A stretch of DNA of 64,000 nucleotides from Tretioscincus oriximinensis (lineage: Eukaryota; Chordata; Lepidosauria; Squamata; Gymnophthalmidae), in the NCBI GenBank assembly GCA_022410635.1, contig JAJVDF010000251.1, positions 312,482 through 376,481 on the forward strand. Direction: 5' to 3'. Below, piece after piece: positions 36,870-47,800 of this stretch; positions within the stretch are counted from its first letter, which is position 1, and the number at the start of each line of letters is the position of its first letter. Under the pieces are notes generated by a model. That model was not told the origin of the DNA, did no database searches, and was given only the letters and a program-made list of their open reading frames with translations. The translations under genes and the position numbers were made by a program.

Positions 36870-37700
36870 AACTGTGGTTTCACCCAGAGGATCACTGGTC
36901 AATGGAAGAGGTGGTGGTAGATTGCAACCTGGATAGTTTTAAGATAGGATTAAACAAATTGTCAAATAAGATAGGATGACAAATTCAGATGTATCAATAG
37001 CTATTAGGATGGATGTCTTGATGCTGCCTCCACGATGGAGCAATAGTTGATCAAATTAATTTATTAATAGACTCAAACAGGATATGGTCAGGGGAAGAAT
37101 GTGTATTATTATTTTTGAATTATTCAAATATTATAGAAGAGGACAAGTATTTGATTAAACAGCTTCTATTAGCGGCATCTTTGGTATTAACCTTAAATTG
37201 GAAGGAGAAAACAAAGGTCAGTCTCAAGTTGGCACAATTATGTACTGGATCAATTGCAGTTTGATCTGGTGAAAGAAAAAAGGGACTAGTTTATGGGTCA
37301 CTTGAGTCAAAATCGAAGAATAAAAGTAAAAGTTAAATGGAAAAAACTGATTGAAATGTTAAAAAATTTAGACCAAAAGGACACTCTGTACTCAAACATT
37401 CATTTGTTGCTGAAGAATTTTGGTAGAGATAAAAGGAAGGCTCTGCGTTTAAGGTTGGGGGAAGGGGGTAGAGATGATTTTGTGTTTTCCTTTTTCTGGA
37501 TTGGTTTGTATGTTTGTATAACTATTTTACAAAAATGATAATAAAAAAATGATGGAGCAACAGGCAGGAGTCCTGAAATACCATTAGTGGAGTTGAAAAC
37601 AGGTGAGGAATTTGGCTTCTGCTTGAGGCGGCCTGGTGCAATTGACTAGATTGGCTGTGGCCCAATTCCCCAAGACTCCTCGTCTTCTTATATGTTGCCT
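36870..37700 (+). repeat. CR1 LINE 3' end split by an L1 insertion
   Basis: The left part (36870-37043) reads ggtttcacccagaggatcac, gatagttttaagataggatt and gctgcctccacgatggagca. The right part (37551-37700) resumes at gatggagcaacaggcaggag and runs to the CR1 terminus. The inserted L1 occupies 37044-37550. Confidence 0.8.
37044..37550 (+). mobile_element. 5'-truncated L1 3' end inserted in CR1
   Basis: A 10-bp target duplication gatggagcaa flanks it (37034-37043, 37551-37560). The 3' UTR has ggttgggggaagggggtaga and a weak A-rich tail ataataaaaaaat. The 5' part resembles the L1 ORF2 end but has stops. It is younger than the CR1 it interrupts. Confidence 0.75.
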
Positions 37701-38920
37701 GCAGTGTGCCAGTGTGATGCAAAATAGCCTGTATCATGTAGAAAGACCCTTAAAGAATTACAGAAGTGAGCCACGCCATCAGAGTATTGTGGCACAAATG
37801 CAATCTACAGTATCTTCTCAATCCATGCAAGCAAAACTCTTCCTTCCTCAAACTGACATGCCACAACTTAGTGGCAGCCTACAACTGAGCACAGGAAATA
37901 ACCTATCAGTTCCCCTATTTGTTTATTTAAGATTTCAGCTGAGATTGGAAATAAAGTTTCCTGCTTTGAAAGTCCTATCTCTAAATTGCAACCAGAAGCA
38001 GATTCTCTGTGGTCCAAGATTGCTAACAGCAGTTTCTTGCTAGCTTTTTAGCAGGAGCTCCAAAAGGCAGCAGAACGAATTACATGGACTTGCAACAATT
38101 TGATCTATAGTACTAAGCAGTGTGACTGTGGAGGGTAGTATAGTGTCATATTGAAGACAAGGGCATTTCATTATTGCTCACATTTGGTAGAAAAAAGAAT
38201 AGTTTTCTGCCCTAGAACTACTATTTGCTATCTATCTGTGTGCATTGTGTCCGTACTTAAGATAGGGCTGGGAAAATTTCCATGTTATCTCTGGCCTAAA
38301 ATCTTTCGCCAACATGTTGGTCCTTTAGGTGAGCACAACTACAACAGCAGGCAGCAACTGTCCAGATATCCATCCTCAGATCCCTCCTAATCTGCAGCAG
38401 CGATTTGAAGCCTTGGATGCCAAGAATATACTGCCGGGAAAAATATGTGACCACAATACCATCAACTTTCTATCACTTGGTTTCACCCAGCAGAAATCAC
38501 CTGCTAGATTCTTAATCTTTGCTCTATTAACAGGGATCTCCACTTTGTCTTTTGCCTGTTGATTCTTATTCAGGGGCAAGGTAATTCTGGCACCATCTAC
38601 AGGGTCAGCTAAAGCACCTGTCCAAGTACCCTAGAATCGAGATGTCTTGACCCCTAACAGCCCTGGAAACGCCCAGTCCCTAACCAAAACCATCTTATTC
38701 CAGGCTACTGCAAATAATCATTCCCCTGACTACTTTGATAAATGGAAGATTCAGTTCCCTTCTCCCTCCAGGTGGAAGCACAGAGGAGAAAGGAGGCAAT
38801 TCAACAGGGAAAGTCACACCAGAAAATGGCTAACTCCAGGCAGCACTTCCAGTTCTCCCAAGTGTGTCTAGGTTGGACTCTTGTGGCTATGATTGCAAGT
38901 CCCGCTTGCAGCAGCATTTG

Positions 38921-39105
38921 GGTGCCACAGAAATGCTTACTCTGTTTAAAATTAACATATACACCAGAATGTCAAGAAAGAAGACATACCAGTGCTAAAA
39001 ATAAAGCCCTCCACAGGACTTAGTGAGTTAAAGTTACTAAAGCTTTTAATTGGCAGCTTTTAATTTTTGGAATCTGTACCCCAGTAATGAGGTGCGAGAA
39101 ATTAG
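38921..39105 (+). repeat. Left arm of a long inverted repeat around the lectin B TM exon
   Basis: It runs ggtgccacagaaatgcttac, then acatataca.cagaatgtcaa, gccctccacaggacttagtg and accccagtaatgaggtgc. It is the inverted copy of 39578-39747 over about 170 bp with few mismatches. The loop (39106-39577, 472 bp) contains the transmembrane exon. Confidence 0.9.
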
Positions 39106-39235
39106 AGCTCAGTGGTTTCCTGCTCTTCAATCTACTCTTTTCAGGCTATTTGTAGATGCAGCTTCTGCAGTGAGAATCCAGTAATATATTCCAGTCTTAA
39201 CTTTTCTGAACGCACTTTTGGGTTTGTTTTTGCAG

Positions 39236-42200
39236 ATTTGTATGCCTTCCGTGCTGACAAATGGAGACCGTATCATGGGAGAGTGGTCCTTGTTGTCTGC
39301 ATCCTGATAGGCATTTCCCTGATTGTGTCAACAACGTCTTTTGTGATGATGTGTCTCAAATGTAAGTTCCAATTCAAAGCTCTGTGTCCTCTAGCAATAA
39401 GTTTCCTGTAGAAAAGCAACTGAATTTATGGCATATTTTGGGGTCCACTGAGAAGACTTTACAGAGAAAGATCCGAATTTTAGATGGCATGGCTGCTCTT
39501 ACAGTATGCTGTTGCAATCAAGGAACTGCATTTTTAAAATCTTTGTACATGTTTGCACCTTGCAATGTTCATTTGCACTAATTTCTTGCACCTCATTACT
39601 GGGGTACAGATTCCCAAAATTAAAACCTGCCAATTGGCCTAAGTAACTTTAACTCACTAAGTCCTGTGGAGGGCTTTATTTTTAGCACTGGTATGTCTTC
39701 TTTCTTGACATTCTGGTGTATATGTTAATTTTAAACAGAGTAAGCATGTGGAGCCTCTTCTATCTAATACATATGAAACACACAGCTCACTAAGAACTGC
39801 AAAACAATTCTTTAGAGGACAATCAGTACTTGAATGTGTTGGTTCTTTTCTTAGTGAATTTCATATCTTAGTGTGTGTAAAAGGACAGAAGAAATTAACT
39901 TCTCTCTGACAGCATCAGAAATTGGCAAGTATCTAAAATATGAACTCAAAACTCAAATTATTTCTTAGTTAAACTTTGATAAAACAGGTGGTTTTAAAGT
40001 AAAATTCAAACACGATAAATAATTTTGCTGCTAGTTTAGTAATACGTAAAACTAGTAATAATAAGAAAGCTTCTGAGTGGTGCAACTAAGTACAATAATG
40101 TTGCTCTCCTTTGGACTTGTATGACAATTCACCTATACTGTCATATAGGGTCAGGTACAAATACTTACTGTGAACAATGGATGATTCAGGAAGAATGGAT
40201 TTTGTGCTTCATAATCTTAAGAATCCCTGTGTTTCAGGTACCCCAAGCTGCCCATTCCTGTGGCATGCCTTTGAAGGGAAATGCTATTATTACTACACTG
40301 AAAAAGAATATGAGTGGGACCAGACCAAGGTCATCTGCCAGGAGCTGGGGGCAAATTTGGTGGTAATTGACTCTGAAAAGGAACAGGTGAGTTTTTCCTA
40401 TGGGCCTCATATCAAACTGAATTACTGGATCTTTTGCTTGGGAGTTTTGTGGTCTTTATCTATTGGTATGGGAATAACTCTGGATATGCATCTAGCAACG
40501 TTCTCACGTTCTGGATTTTTTTTAGAATCCAAGATTAGTTTGACAAACTACAGATTTGGCAGTCAATTCCTCAAAGAGGGGCAATAACTAAGATGATCTG
40601 AATACAAAGAATACTTTCATTAAAGGGATGAGAAACACAACAAAAAAGTAGATTTAAAAGAAATAGTCATATTAGTCAGGGTCCAGAAAATCCAGCAATA
40701 GAATCTAATAGCACTTTAGAGACTAAGAAGGAAAAAGTAGGCAGTATGGGCTTTTTAGATGAGTCTTCAGATGCTAGGGAAGAAGTGCACAAGGGCAACT
40801 ATGGCTACATTCACACAACGAGCTAAAAACCGGAATAAAATTATATTCCAGAATATAGCAAAAGCCTGTCTGTTCACACAACGAAGCTGTATTCCGGAAT
40901 ATACAATGTCGTGTCCTGTTCACACGTATACGTTAATTCTCGTGACACACAGCCAGCTGTGCCACATTGCTTCAGCTGTGCCCTCCCTCAACCCAGCCCA
41001 ACAGAGCCAGCCGGAGGGCTGGCTGGAAGGAGGGCACAGCCGAAGCAATAAGGCAGAGCCGGTTGTGTGTCACCAGAAGCCTTTTCCTGTCCAGCCAGCC
41101 CTCCATCTTCTTTTGGAGGGTTCCTGCCTGGAGATCGGGTCTGAGAAAGGAAGGGGAACATGGACAGACGTCCTGTCAATTTCCCCACCTCCTCCTCAGC
41201 AGCCCCCCAAAGCAGGAAATCTCCAAAAGCACACGGAGGTCTGCCGGCCCCATCTATATGGAGTCTGTGCTTTTTCCTGTCCAGCCTAGGTTCATTTGCA
41301 AAAAAAAACACCTATTAGTTCATCTAGAACTTCCCACCCAAAGCCAACTATCCCTAACTTTTTGTGAGTAGTGTATGTCTTTGGCCAGAGGAATCATAAG
41401 ACTGTAGACTCATAGAGGTGGAAGGGACCCTGCAGGGTCATCGGGTCCAATCCCTGCTTGATGCAGGAATCACTAAACCATCCCATACAAGTTGGCTGTC
41501 CAGGCTCTAAAGACATCGAGTGAAGAAGAACTCATCATCTCCTGAGGCAACCTATTCCACTATTTATCACTTTTACTGTCAAGAGTTTTTCTGATATCTA
41601 ATCTATATCTACTTCCTAGCAGTTTCATCCCATTGTTTCTATCCTTCCATGTGCCAATGAGAACAAAGTTGATTTATTTCTTTTATCAAGCATATATTAT
41701 GTGTGGTGACTCAATATCATTATTCAGAGGGTTTGCTACACTAATAGCTTTAGTTTTACATTAGTGTTTCTTTTTTACAAAAAGGTAGAATAAATGAAAA
41801 TAACTGATTAAATGGAAAGTACTGTCTTTCAGAATGAGAAAGGTAACTGATTAGCATTTTTGTTTTATCACTAGTGTGCAGTATGACTTGAACATATATA
41901 TTAAACCCTAAAAACAAACACTAAACATTGCTAAACTAGAGCTCCGGTCACATAGTTATTTCAAATTTTCTTGTGTCCTGAAGAATGAATTTAATTTATT
42001 TTTTTAATTGGGACTAAATCAGAAAAACTAAATAAGGGGAAACCTTCTAACCAATGTTCTGATCACTATCACTTTTCTGAAGGATACTTAGTAATATGAT
42101 GCACTTCTACTATTGGTTTTTTATGTTGAGAAAATTTAGCAGCAATGAAAAACCCTTGTTTGTTTTATGCTTTCCTCTAGGACTTTCTTGTTTACAATAT

Positions 42201-43264
42201 GAAAAAGAAAGCAACATACTGGATAGACTATAGTGATATGAATGGCTTATCAAATTCATCTTATGAGTAAGTGTCTTTGATCAAAATGCAAGCACCTATG
42301 TGAGTTTGTTTACCTACACACTCCATACCACAGGATCAGGGTGCTTTATAAAAACTGAAAACAATATTAAAAATAATGGGAATAAAACATTTTAAATCCT
42401 AAAATATCTTCCAAGAGCAAATATTCAGATTAAACAAATATATTTTACTAGGTATTAGAAGGTGCATAATATGAGGACTGGCCATACCTGTGTATAATTG
42501 GGTAATAGAAGTAGCTGTTGGGATGGGATGATGTAGATAGTGGTGGGAGAGCCAAGGCTAAAAGAGGAAACTTGAGCTTGGCCTTCCTGAGCTGTATTTC
42601 CACAAAGCCAAGGCATGACTCAGTAGGATCAGGTCTCCAGCTCTGCTAAGTCAGGAAATCAAGCTTATAGACTGAACCATAATATTTTATACTAATGGTT
42701 GTAGTAGAGTCTGCAAATGGAAGAATGTTAGCCGTTCAATCATTTACAGTATATTTCTATACCTAAAGATTTCAAGGTAAGTCAGTACAGAGAATGTAGA
42801 TTATCAAGTACCTGATCATATATTCACTTTTAAACCTTCCTCATTCTTAAAGCGTGAGTCTAATCCACGTACTTTTTCTGATGAAATCCTAGAATATATA
42901 TATTAAGCTCATTCTGAAGATGATTTAAAACTAAAAGTAAGACCAGGCCTGAAAACAGTCATTATGTCTGTATGGGGACTCAGCTGAAGGCCAGGATAAA
43001 AGATGCACAGGGGACGTGAGTGTGTGTATTTGCTTTCATGTAACCAAGAGTTTCCAGCAATAGAGAAGCAAAGAAGTGGCAAAAATTCTGATTTAATGCA
43101 AACAAATGCGGTTTGTTTATTTTTTCAGGAATTCAACTAATCAAGACTGTGCTGAATTAGATGAAAACCTTCGGTACAAGAACAGAACTTCTTGCACAAC
43201 TACTAAACCATCCATTTGTGAAAAGAACCCAGATTTTGTCTGTGTTTGGCAGACGTTCCTCTGA
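39236..43264 (+). CDS. Lectin B: NK-receptor/CLEC2-style type II C-type lectin, TM and CRD exons (5' exon not found)
   Basis: Four exons join in frame: 39236-39361 (TM, 126 bp, phases 1-1), 40238-40386, 42181-42266 and 43129-43264, stop TGA 43262-43264, about 164 residues. The TM exon encodes RPYHGR then a hydrophobic run VVLVVCILIGISLIV. The CRD opens CTPSCPFLWHAFEGKCYYYY, with six CRD cysteines, then DFLVYNMKKKATYWIDYSDM where family members usually have WIGL, and closes SICEKNP. There is no EPN/QPD sugar motif, so protein-ligand binding is more likely. Three N-glycosylation sequons (NSS, NST, NRT) cluster together. The third CRD exon is short (86 bp against 104 in lectin C) and the tail short. 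It may be a real diverged receptor or a gene losing function; no ATG-bearing cytoplasmic exon was identified. Confidence 0.8.
39578..39747 (-). repeat. Right arm of the long inverted repeat around the lectin B TM exon
   Basis: It begins ctaatttcttgcacctcatt and ends ttttaaacagagtaagcat, the reverse of the left arm 38933-39105. Identity is high, with a gap around taaagcttttaattggcagc. It could be two opposite insertions of one element or a foldback element that engulfed the exon. Confidence 0.9.
40680..40790 (+). repeat. Penelope-like UTR-type repeat
   Basis: It shows gtccagaaaatccagcaata, gcactttagagactaagaag and tgagtcttcagatgctaggg, the family described at 18160. It is in a lectin B intron. 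Confidence 0.5.
40941..41071. repeat. Imperfect inverted repeat, probably part of a MITE
   Basis: gtgacacacagccagctgtg at the left pairs with gccggttgtgtgtcac at the right. The inner agctgtgccctcc pairs with ggagggcacagc. Upstream, 40807-40930 holds two similar phrases, ttcacacaacgagct and ttcacacaacgaagctgtat. It lies in the intron between CRD exons of lectin B. Confidence 0.65.
41390..41660 (-). repeat. CR1 LINE 3' end (different subfamily), antisense
   Basis: tagaggtggaagggaccctg, catcgggtccaatccctgct and ctattccactatttatcact match the reversed CR1 tail of the bird/turtle type (..gaggtcccttccaactctatgatt). It is in a lectin B intron. Confidence 0.7.
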
Positions 43265-43507
43265 AACTATTTTTCCTTGTGCTTGTGAGCCGGTATACTA
43301 GTGTACCCAGTTACAGAATCACACACCAGTGTCGTATTGCATTTGCTAGGTCTTGTCTACAGTTATGTCTAGTTAAGCAAACAACTCTAGCTTAATAACC
43401 ACCATCAGGAAAGAATTCAACACAAGATCATGAAACATTTAAGGTATTTTCTTGAAAAATTTGCAATGGAAATGTGGCTTATGCTTTCATTTTGTTTATA
43501 CTGTGTT

Positions 43508-43513
43508 AATAAA
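43508..43513 (+). promoter_or_regulatory. AATAAA polyadenylation signal of lectin B
   Basis: AATAAA lies 244 bases after the lectin B stop, inside gtgttaataaaagcc and followed by a TG-rich stretch (catgttgtatttggtgta), a normal poly(A) arrangement. The transcript would end about 43530, some 1.35 kb from the convergent end of lectin C. Confidence 0.7.
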
Positions 43514-43789
43514 AGCCAACATGTTGTATTTGGTGTACAGATTTAGATACACATTATGTGTGCCCAAGAAATGCCTACAGGCAGCTCTGCCAAACTAAAG
43601 TGGTATTTATCCTCAATACAATTTCAGACTTACGTATGCACAGCAGAACATGGACTAGAGAGGGGAGGAGAGAGGGATAGGGGTTCAGATGGAAATCCTC
43701 TTTGTATTTCTATCCATACAGAGTGCTTCTTCTTTACTAGTCTATTGATTCTCTTGCATATTCCACTGCTACTTGAGGTAACTAGATTT

Positions 43790-44395
43790 TTATCCTTTAA
43801 AATTCTGCAGGGAGTCCAGAACAGATGAAGATTTTGCCGCCTTCTGCTCAAGACTGCAAGATGCAATTGGTGGGCCACTGTGTGAGACAGAGGCTGTAAA
43901 TGCACAAGGCCTTAAAACGGGAGCAAATGTGGTGTGGCAGTGCGCTGGATGCACTAAATCAAAATCCAAAGCATCTCACCTCTGCAGAGCCACATGTGTT
44001 GGGCACAGAATTAGGTCTGTAATGCGGATTAGGCACAGTTCCTAACAATTCGCATTACAAGCACTCCAACAGGAAGTCCTGCCAACTGGAGGAGAGGAAA
44101 AGGAGGAGACAGCCAGCCAGGCCTGCGTGCTGGTAAAGCAGGAATTATCATGGAGGTTGAGGTTTCTCAGCCCATGCAGGGTGGAGGAGAGTGGAGGAGC
44201 TGAGTGGTGGCAGTGACAGGAAGCAGGGGTTCGCAGACATTTAAAACGTGCCAAACAGAAGACTGAACACAGAGGCTGGGTCCACTCCCAATTCTAATTT
44301 TTTTGCTCCCATTTTAAGGTGCTTTGCATTTGCAGCCAGAGTGCTGGACTAGATGGACTCTGGCCCAATTCTTGTGTTCTTATAAACTCCGCAGA
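43790..44395 (+). repeat. CR1 LINE 3' end split by a hAT-type insertion
   Basis: The left part ends gggccactgtgtgagacagag at about 43892 and the right part resumes ccagagtgctggactagatg at 44337. Joined, they give the normal CR1 order. The insertion occupies 43895-44336. Confidence 0.75.
43895..44336. mobile_element. hAT-type MITE, 442 bp, inserted in CR1
   Basis: The ends are inverted: tgtaaatgcacaaggcctta and, reversed, tgcaaatgcaaagcacctta; aaaacgggagcaaa is shared by both arms. Flanks cagag(t)gc at 43888-43894 and 44337-44344 look like an 8-bp duplication with one base lost. There is no transposase. Confidence 0.7.
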
Positions 44396-44876
44396 TGCCA
44401 ACTTATCCAAATACATTTTAGTTTGCGTTTACTCCACTTTGGACAGGAAAGTCCTAAAAAAGTCCAGAATGATAAAATGTCCAAAAACAAATGGAAACCA
44501 TTTTCTGTTTGAATTAAATAGAAGGACTGTCAATCCACCATTTGTATGCGTTTGTGGGGTTCATAGGATTAAACATAATTTCAATGCAACAGCATCAGAG
44601 GGAGGGAATTTAAAAGTAGTGAGGTTAATTCCACCAGAAGTTTGAATGAACTTTTTTTAAAATTGTTTAAGTGCAACATTCAGCTATGGGGCTACAAGAT
44701 AACTTTAAAAAAAACTTACAAAGTAAGTAGAAAGGTTGAAAGATATTCAGTAGATAAGAACAGTTCAAAACAGATGTGACAATCTTGTATTAAATTTGCT
44801 ATTCGGTTGTCATATTTTGGGTGTATTGATTTGTATCATCTCATTTGTGAAATTACATAAATTTTCACATAGATTT

Positions 44877-47800
44877 TCAGTGGGTTGAAAAAGGTGATTG
44901 CAAGATACAGGCAATTTCCTTGTTCTTTTCACAAATATATTTGTAGTTTTTCTTGCAGTTGACATTTATCCACTGCTTCCTTTGTTTTTCAGCAATAACA
45001 CAATGCATGTCATAGCCATCTTTGTCCTTATAGACTATATCTTTATTTCTCCATGATCTGAAAAAGGGAAACAAAGATTTGCCTTGTCACGTTTTAAGCA
45101 TCATCATTGTATGTGGAGCAACTTTGTTCCCCAGCCAAAAGAATTTATACATCTAATTCCATATGTAGTTTCTCTGCAAAAAATATGTATGCCATATATA
45201 GTTTGGTTGCAAGGATTAGAAAACATTTGGAGTAGAGTATATCTGCCCCACAAAGTATTACATTAAACCCCAAAGCTAACCTATTAAAAGAGTATTTATT
45301 TATTTATTCATTCATCCATCTTATTATTCATTCTTCTTTCCACCCTATACCAAGGTCTCATGGCAGCCAACAATAAAAACAAAAATACATAAATCATCCC
45401 TGTTTAGAAGTCACTGTAGCTGGTGAACAAGAAATAACTGGAAGGAGGCACTCATGGCTACTGCCTCCACCTGATTTTCAAGAGTCAGCGTAGAGTCCAG
45501 GAGCATCCCCAGTCTTTGCATTCATCCCTTATAGGGCAACTCAGTCTCATCGAGAACAAGGTGCATCCCAACTTCACAAACCAGGGATGATCCAACACAC
45601 AGCACTTCTGTCTTGTCTGGACTCAGCTTCAATTTAATGGCCCCCATCCAGCCCATCACTACATCCAGGTACAAGTCAAGAACTTCAACCATAATAAAAT
45701 ACTTTCTAAAGTATTAAGTGCCTTTTCAAGCATAATTATTCTTTTTTGATGTGGCAACATAGGTTTGAACACTGCCCCACTGGGAATTTCCACATCAGAA
45801 TGGAAACAACCCATCAGTGGCAAAGCTTAAAACTGAATGAGACTTGATTTTCCAAGCTCCCTACAAGCAAACTGAGAACGTCAAGGGCCCCTTCCAACTT
45901 TAAACCAAATAGAAATGTTTGGCCTTCATGCTGGACTCACAGTGCAGCCATTAAATCCAAACTGAAATAACTTCTGTTATTCAAAAAAGTTCTGTAACAG
46001 CCCACTTTCTAAGGGAGGATCCTGTTTCTTTTTGTCATCACAGTGAACCAGACTTGGAACACTGGGCATACCAGGGCCAATGCCAATGCCACCACTGATT
46101 CCATAAGCCAAACTGACAAGTGCCAGGAGATAGGGGAGGAAGCAGGACAGGCATTGATAAAAGCCCATGGTTTTTAAGATTCATGGGGCTGTTTGTGGTA
46201 AGTGGGCATGAGCTGTGGAGAGCATGGGTGTGGCCTCAGGAGGGTGATAGGTATGACTTAAGGAGGGGACAGAGCATGGCTTGAAGGAGAAAAGGAGCAC
46301 GGGGCTCTCAGATTTTGGATTGTCCAATGTGGCAACACTAGCTACAGTTAATGAAGCAAATGTCTCTCTATATTTTGGCAAGTTGCCCTCCATGATACAT
46401 TTTCTTTTTTTAATTCTAAGTGAAATACACAGCTAATGACAAGGAAGATGGGATGGCACAAGCACCCAGTCGCAGCTTAGAAACACTTTCCTATCACTTG
46501 ATGTTGAAGATTATTATTTAGATAGAACAAAGAATGGCTTTATTAAATAGAACAACATTTAGAGCTTTACAAAAGTTGATTCCTTAAATTCCTTAAACTT
46601 TCTGAAGCCCAGTCATGTTTTAAGACCAAGTAGAGATGATTCACTAAAACTATAGTACTTACTGATAGGATAAATCTGTGCCATCCACCCACTTCCATGC
46701 TTTGTCTACGTAAGTTAGCCCAATCCAGACCTCAGTTTCAGAATGTGCTTTGTATGTTAAAAAGTCCTGCAACAAAAAGAATTTCTTATTCATTTGCTGA
46801 CCTTTGAACCCAGACATCAAGGTCTATATCTTACAACTGTTACAAGAAGTATGAAGAAATAATGTTCCTCTATACTGTTAAACTTGTCCCAGAACAATGG
46901 AGGAAAGAAATTTAACTTATATAATGAGGTGAGTTAATTTAGCCAATTGTCTGTGCAAGCGTAACCATATATGTGTGATTGTGGTTATTCAGGCTGAAGT
47001 CAGATGTGACTTTTAAGCCAAACTGAGCCTGCCTTTTTAGTCCAGACTGTGGCTGTGGAGTGGAAAATGAAATTAACAGTTCCAAATGGAAAGCGAAGTG
47101 AGGATTTAAAATGCAGCCAATATTATCTGAGCATCCAACCCACATTTGTGCCATTTCACAGTTGCAAGTGCTCAAAGATTCTGCCTGAATTTGTTTTTAA
47201 CATATCCACACACCTTGCTGAAGAAGTCTTCCTGAAGCTGAATGAAATTTGTTGCCATGCACTCACACATACCCATTCCCCTGACTCAGTCTGCTTTTCA
47301 ATGCATGGATGGAGGTCTTAATAACTCCTGTTCATTGGCTGATGAACTGTCTATCAGATTTTGGTTTTTCAGTGGCAAGAAAGTCCACTCCACCCTATAG
47401 TTCTCTGCTGCCATAATATATAATGGAGTTACCTGAGAGCTAATGGCCATACTGGGTCTGTTCCTTCTTCTGGTTGTTATGTTTCCACCAAAGAATTACA
47501 TTCTGTGCATTTTCACGAAAACCAGATAATTATTTTGCCTCCATGTCCCATGGAATAAGCATTCTTATGCACTTGACATCAAATAATTGAAATAAATTAG
47601 ATATTTCTGTTTTAACCCCCACATAAAAAGGCAACAAATGATCTTTGTACTGTTTTACTAATTATAATGGGATGTGTCCTGTTTACAAATCTAATGAATT
47701 AATATAAGTTGAAGAAAATGTGAGATGGAACAATTCCCACTATTTCACTTCTAACATTTGGTGCTCAGGAAAATCTGGAGGATCCACTTACTATACACCA

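Larger units (their letters stand above)
32179..39235. other. Intergenic DNA between lectins A and B, including the lectin A 3' UTR
   Basis: It has an 18-bp-stem hairpin (32617-32662), an antisense CR1 stub (33925-34025), and a CR1 interrupted by an L1 (36870-37700). Stretches 33030-33900 and 34050-36860 show nothing recognisable. The missing 5' coding exon or exons of lectin B should be in this interval; two candidates were tested and not accepted. Confidence 0.55.

Noticed and set aside
38329..38562. 77-codon frame ending in a hydrophobic segment (LIFALLTGISTLSFAC)
   Set aside because: It starts at a non-ATG codon, has no splice signals of the right phase toward lectin B and no recognisable similarity.
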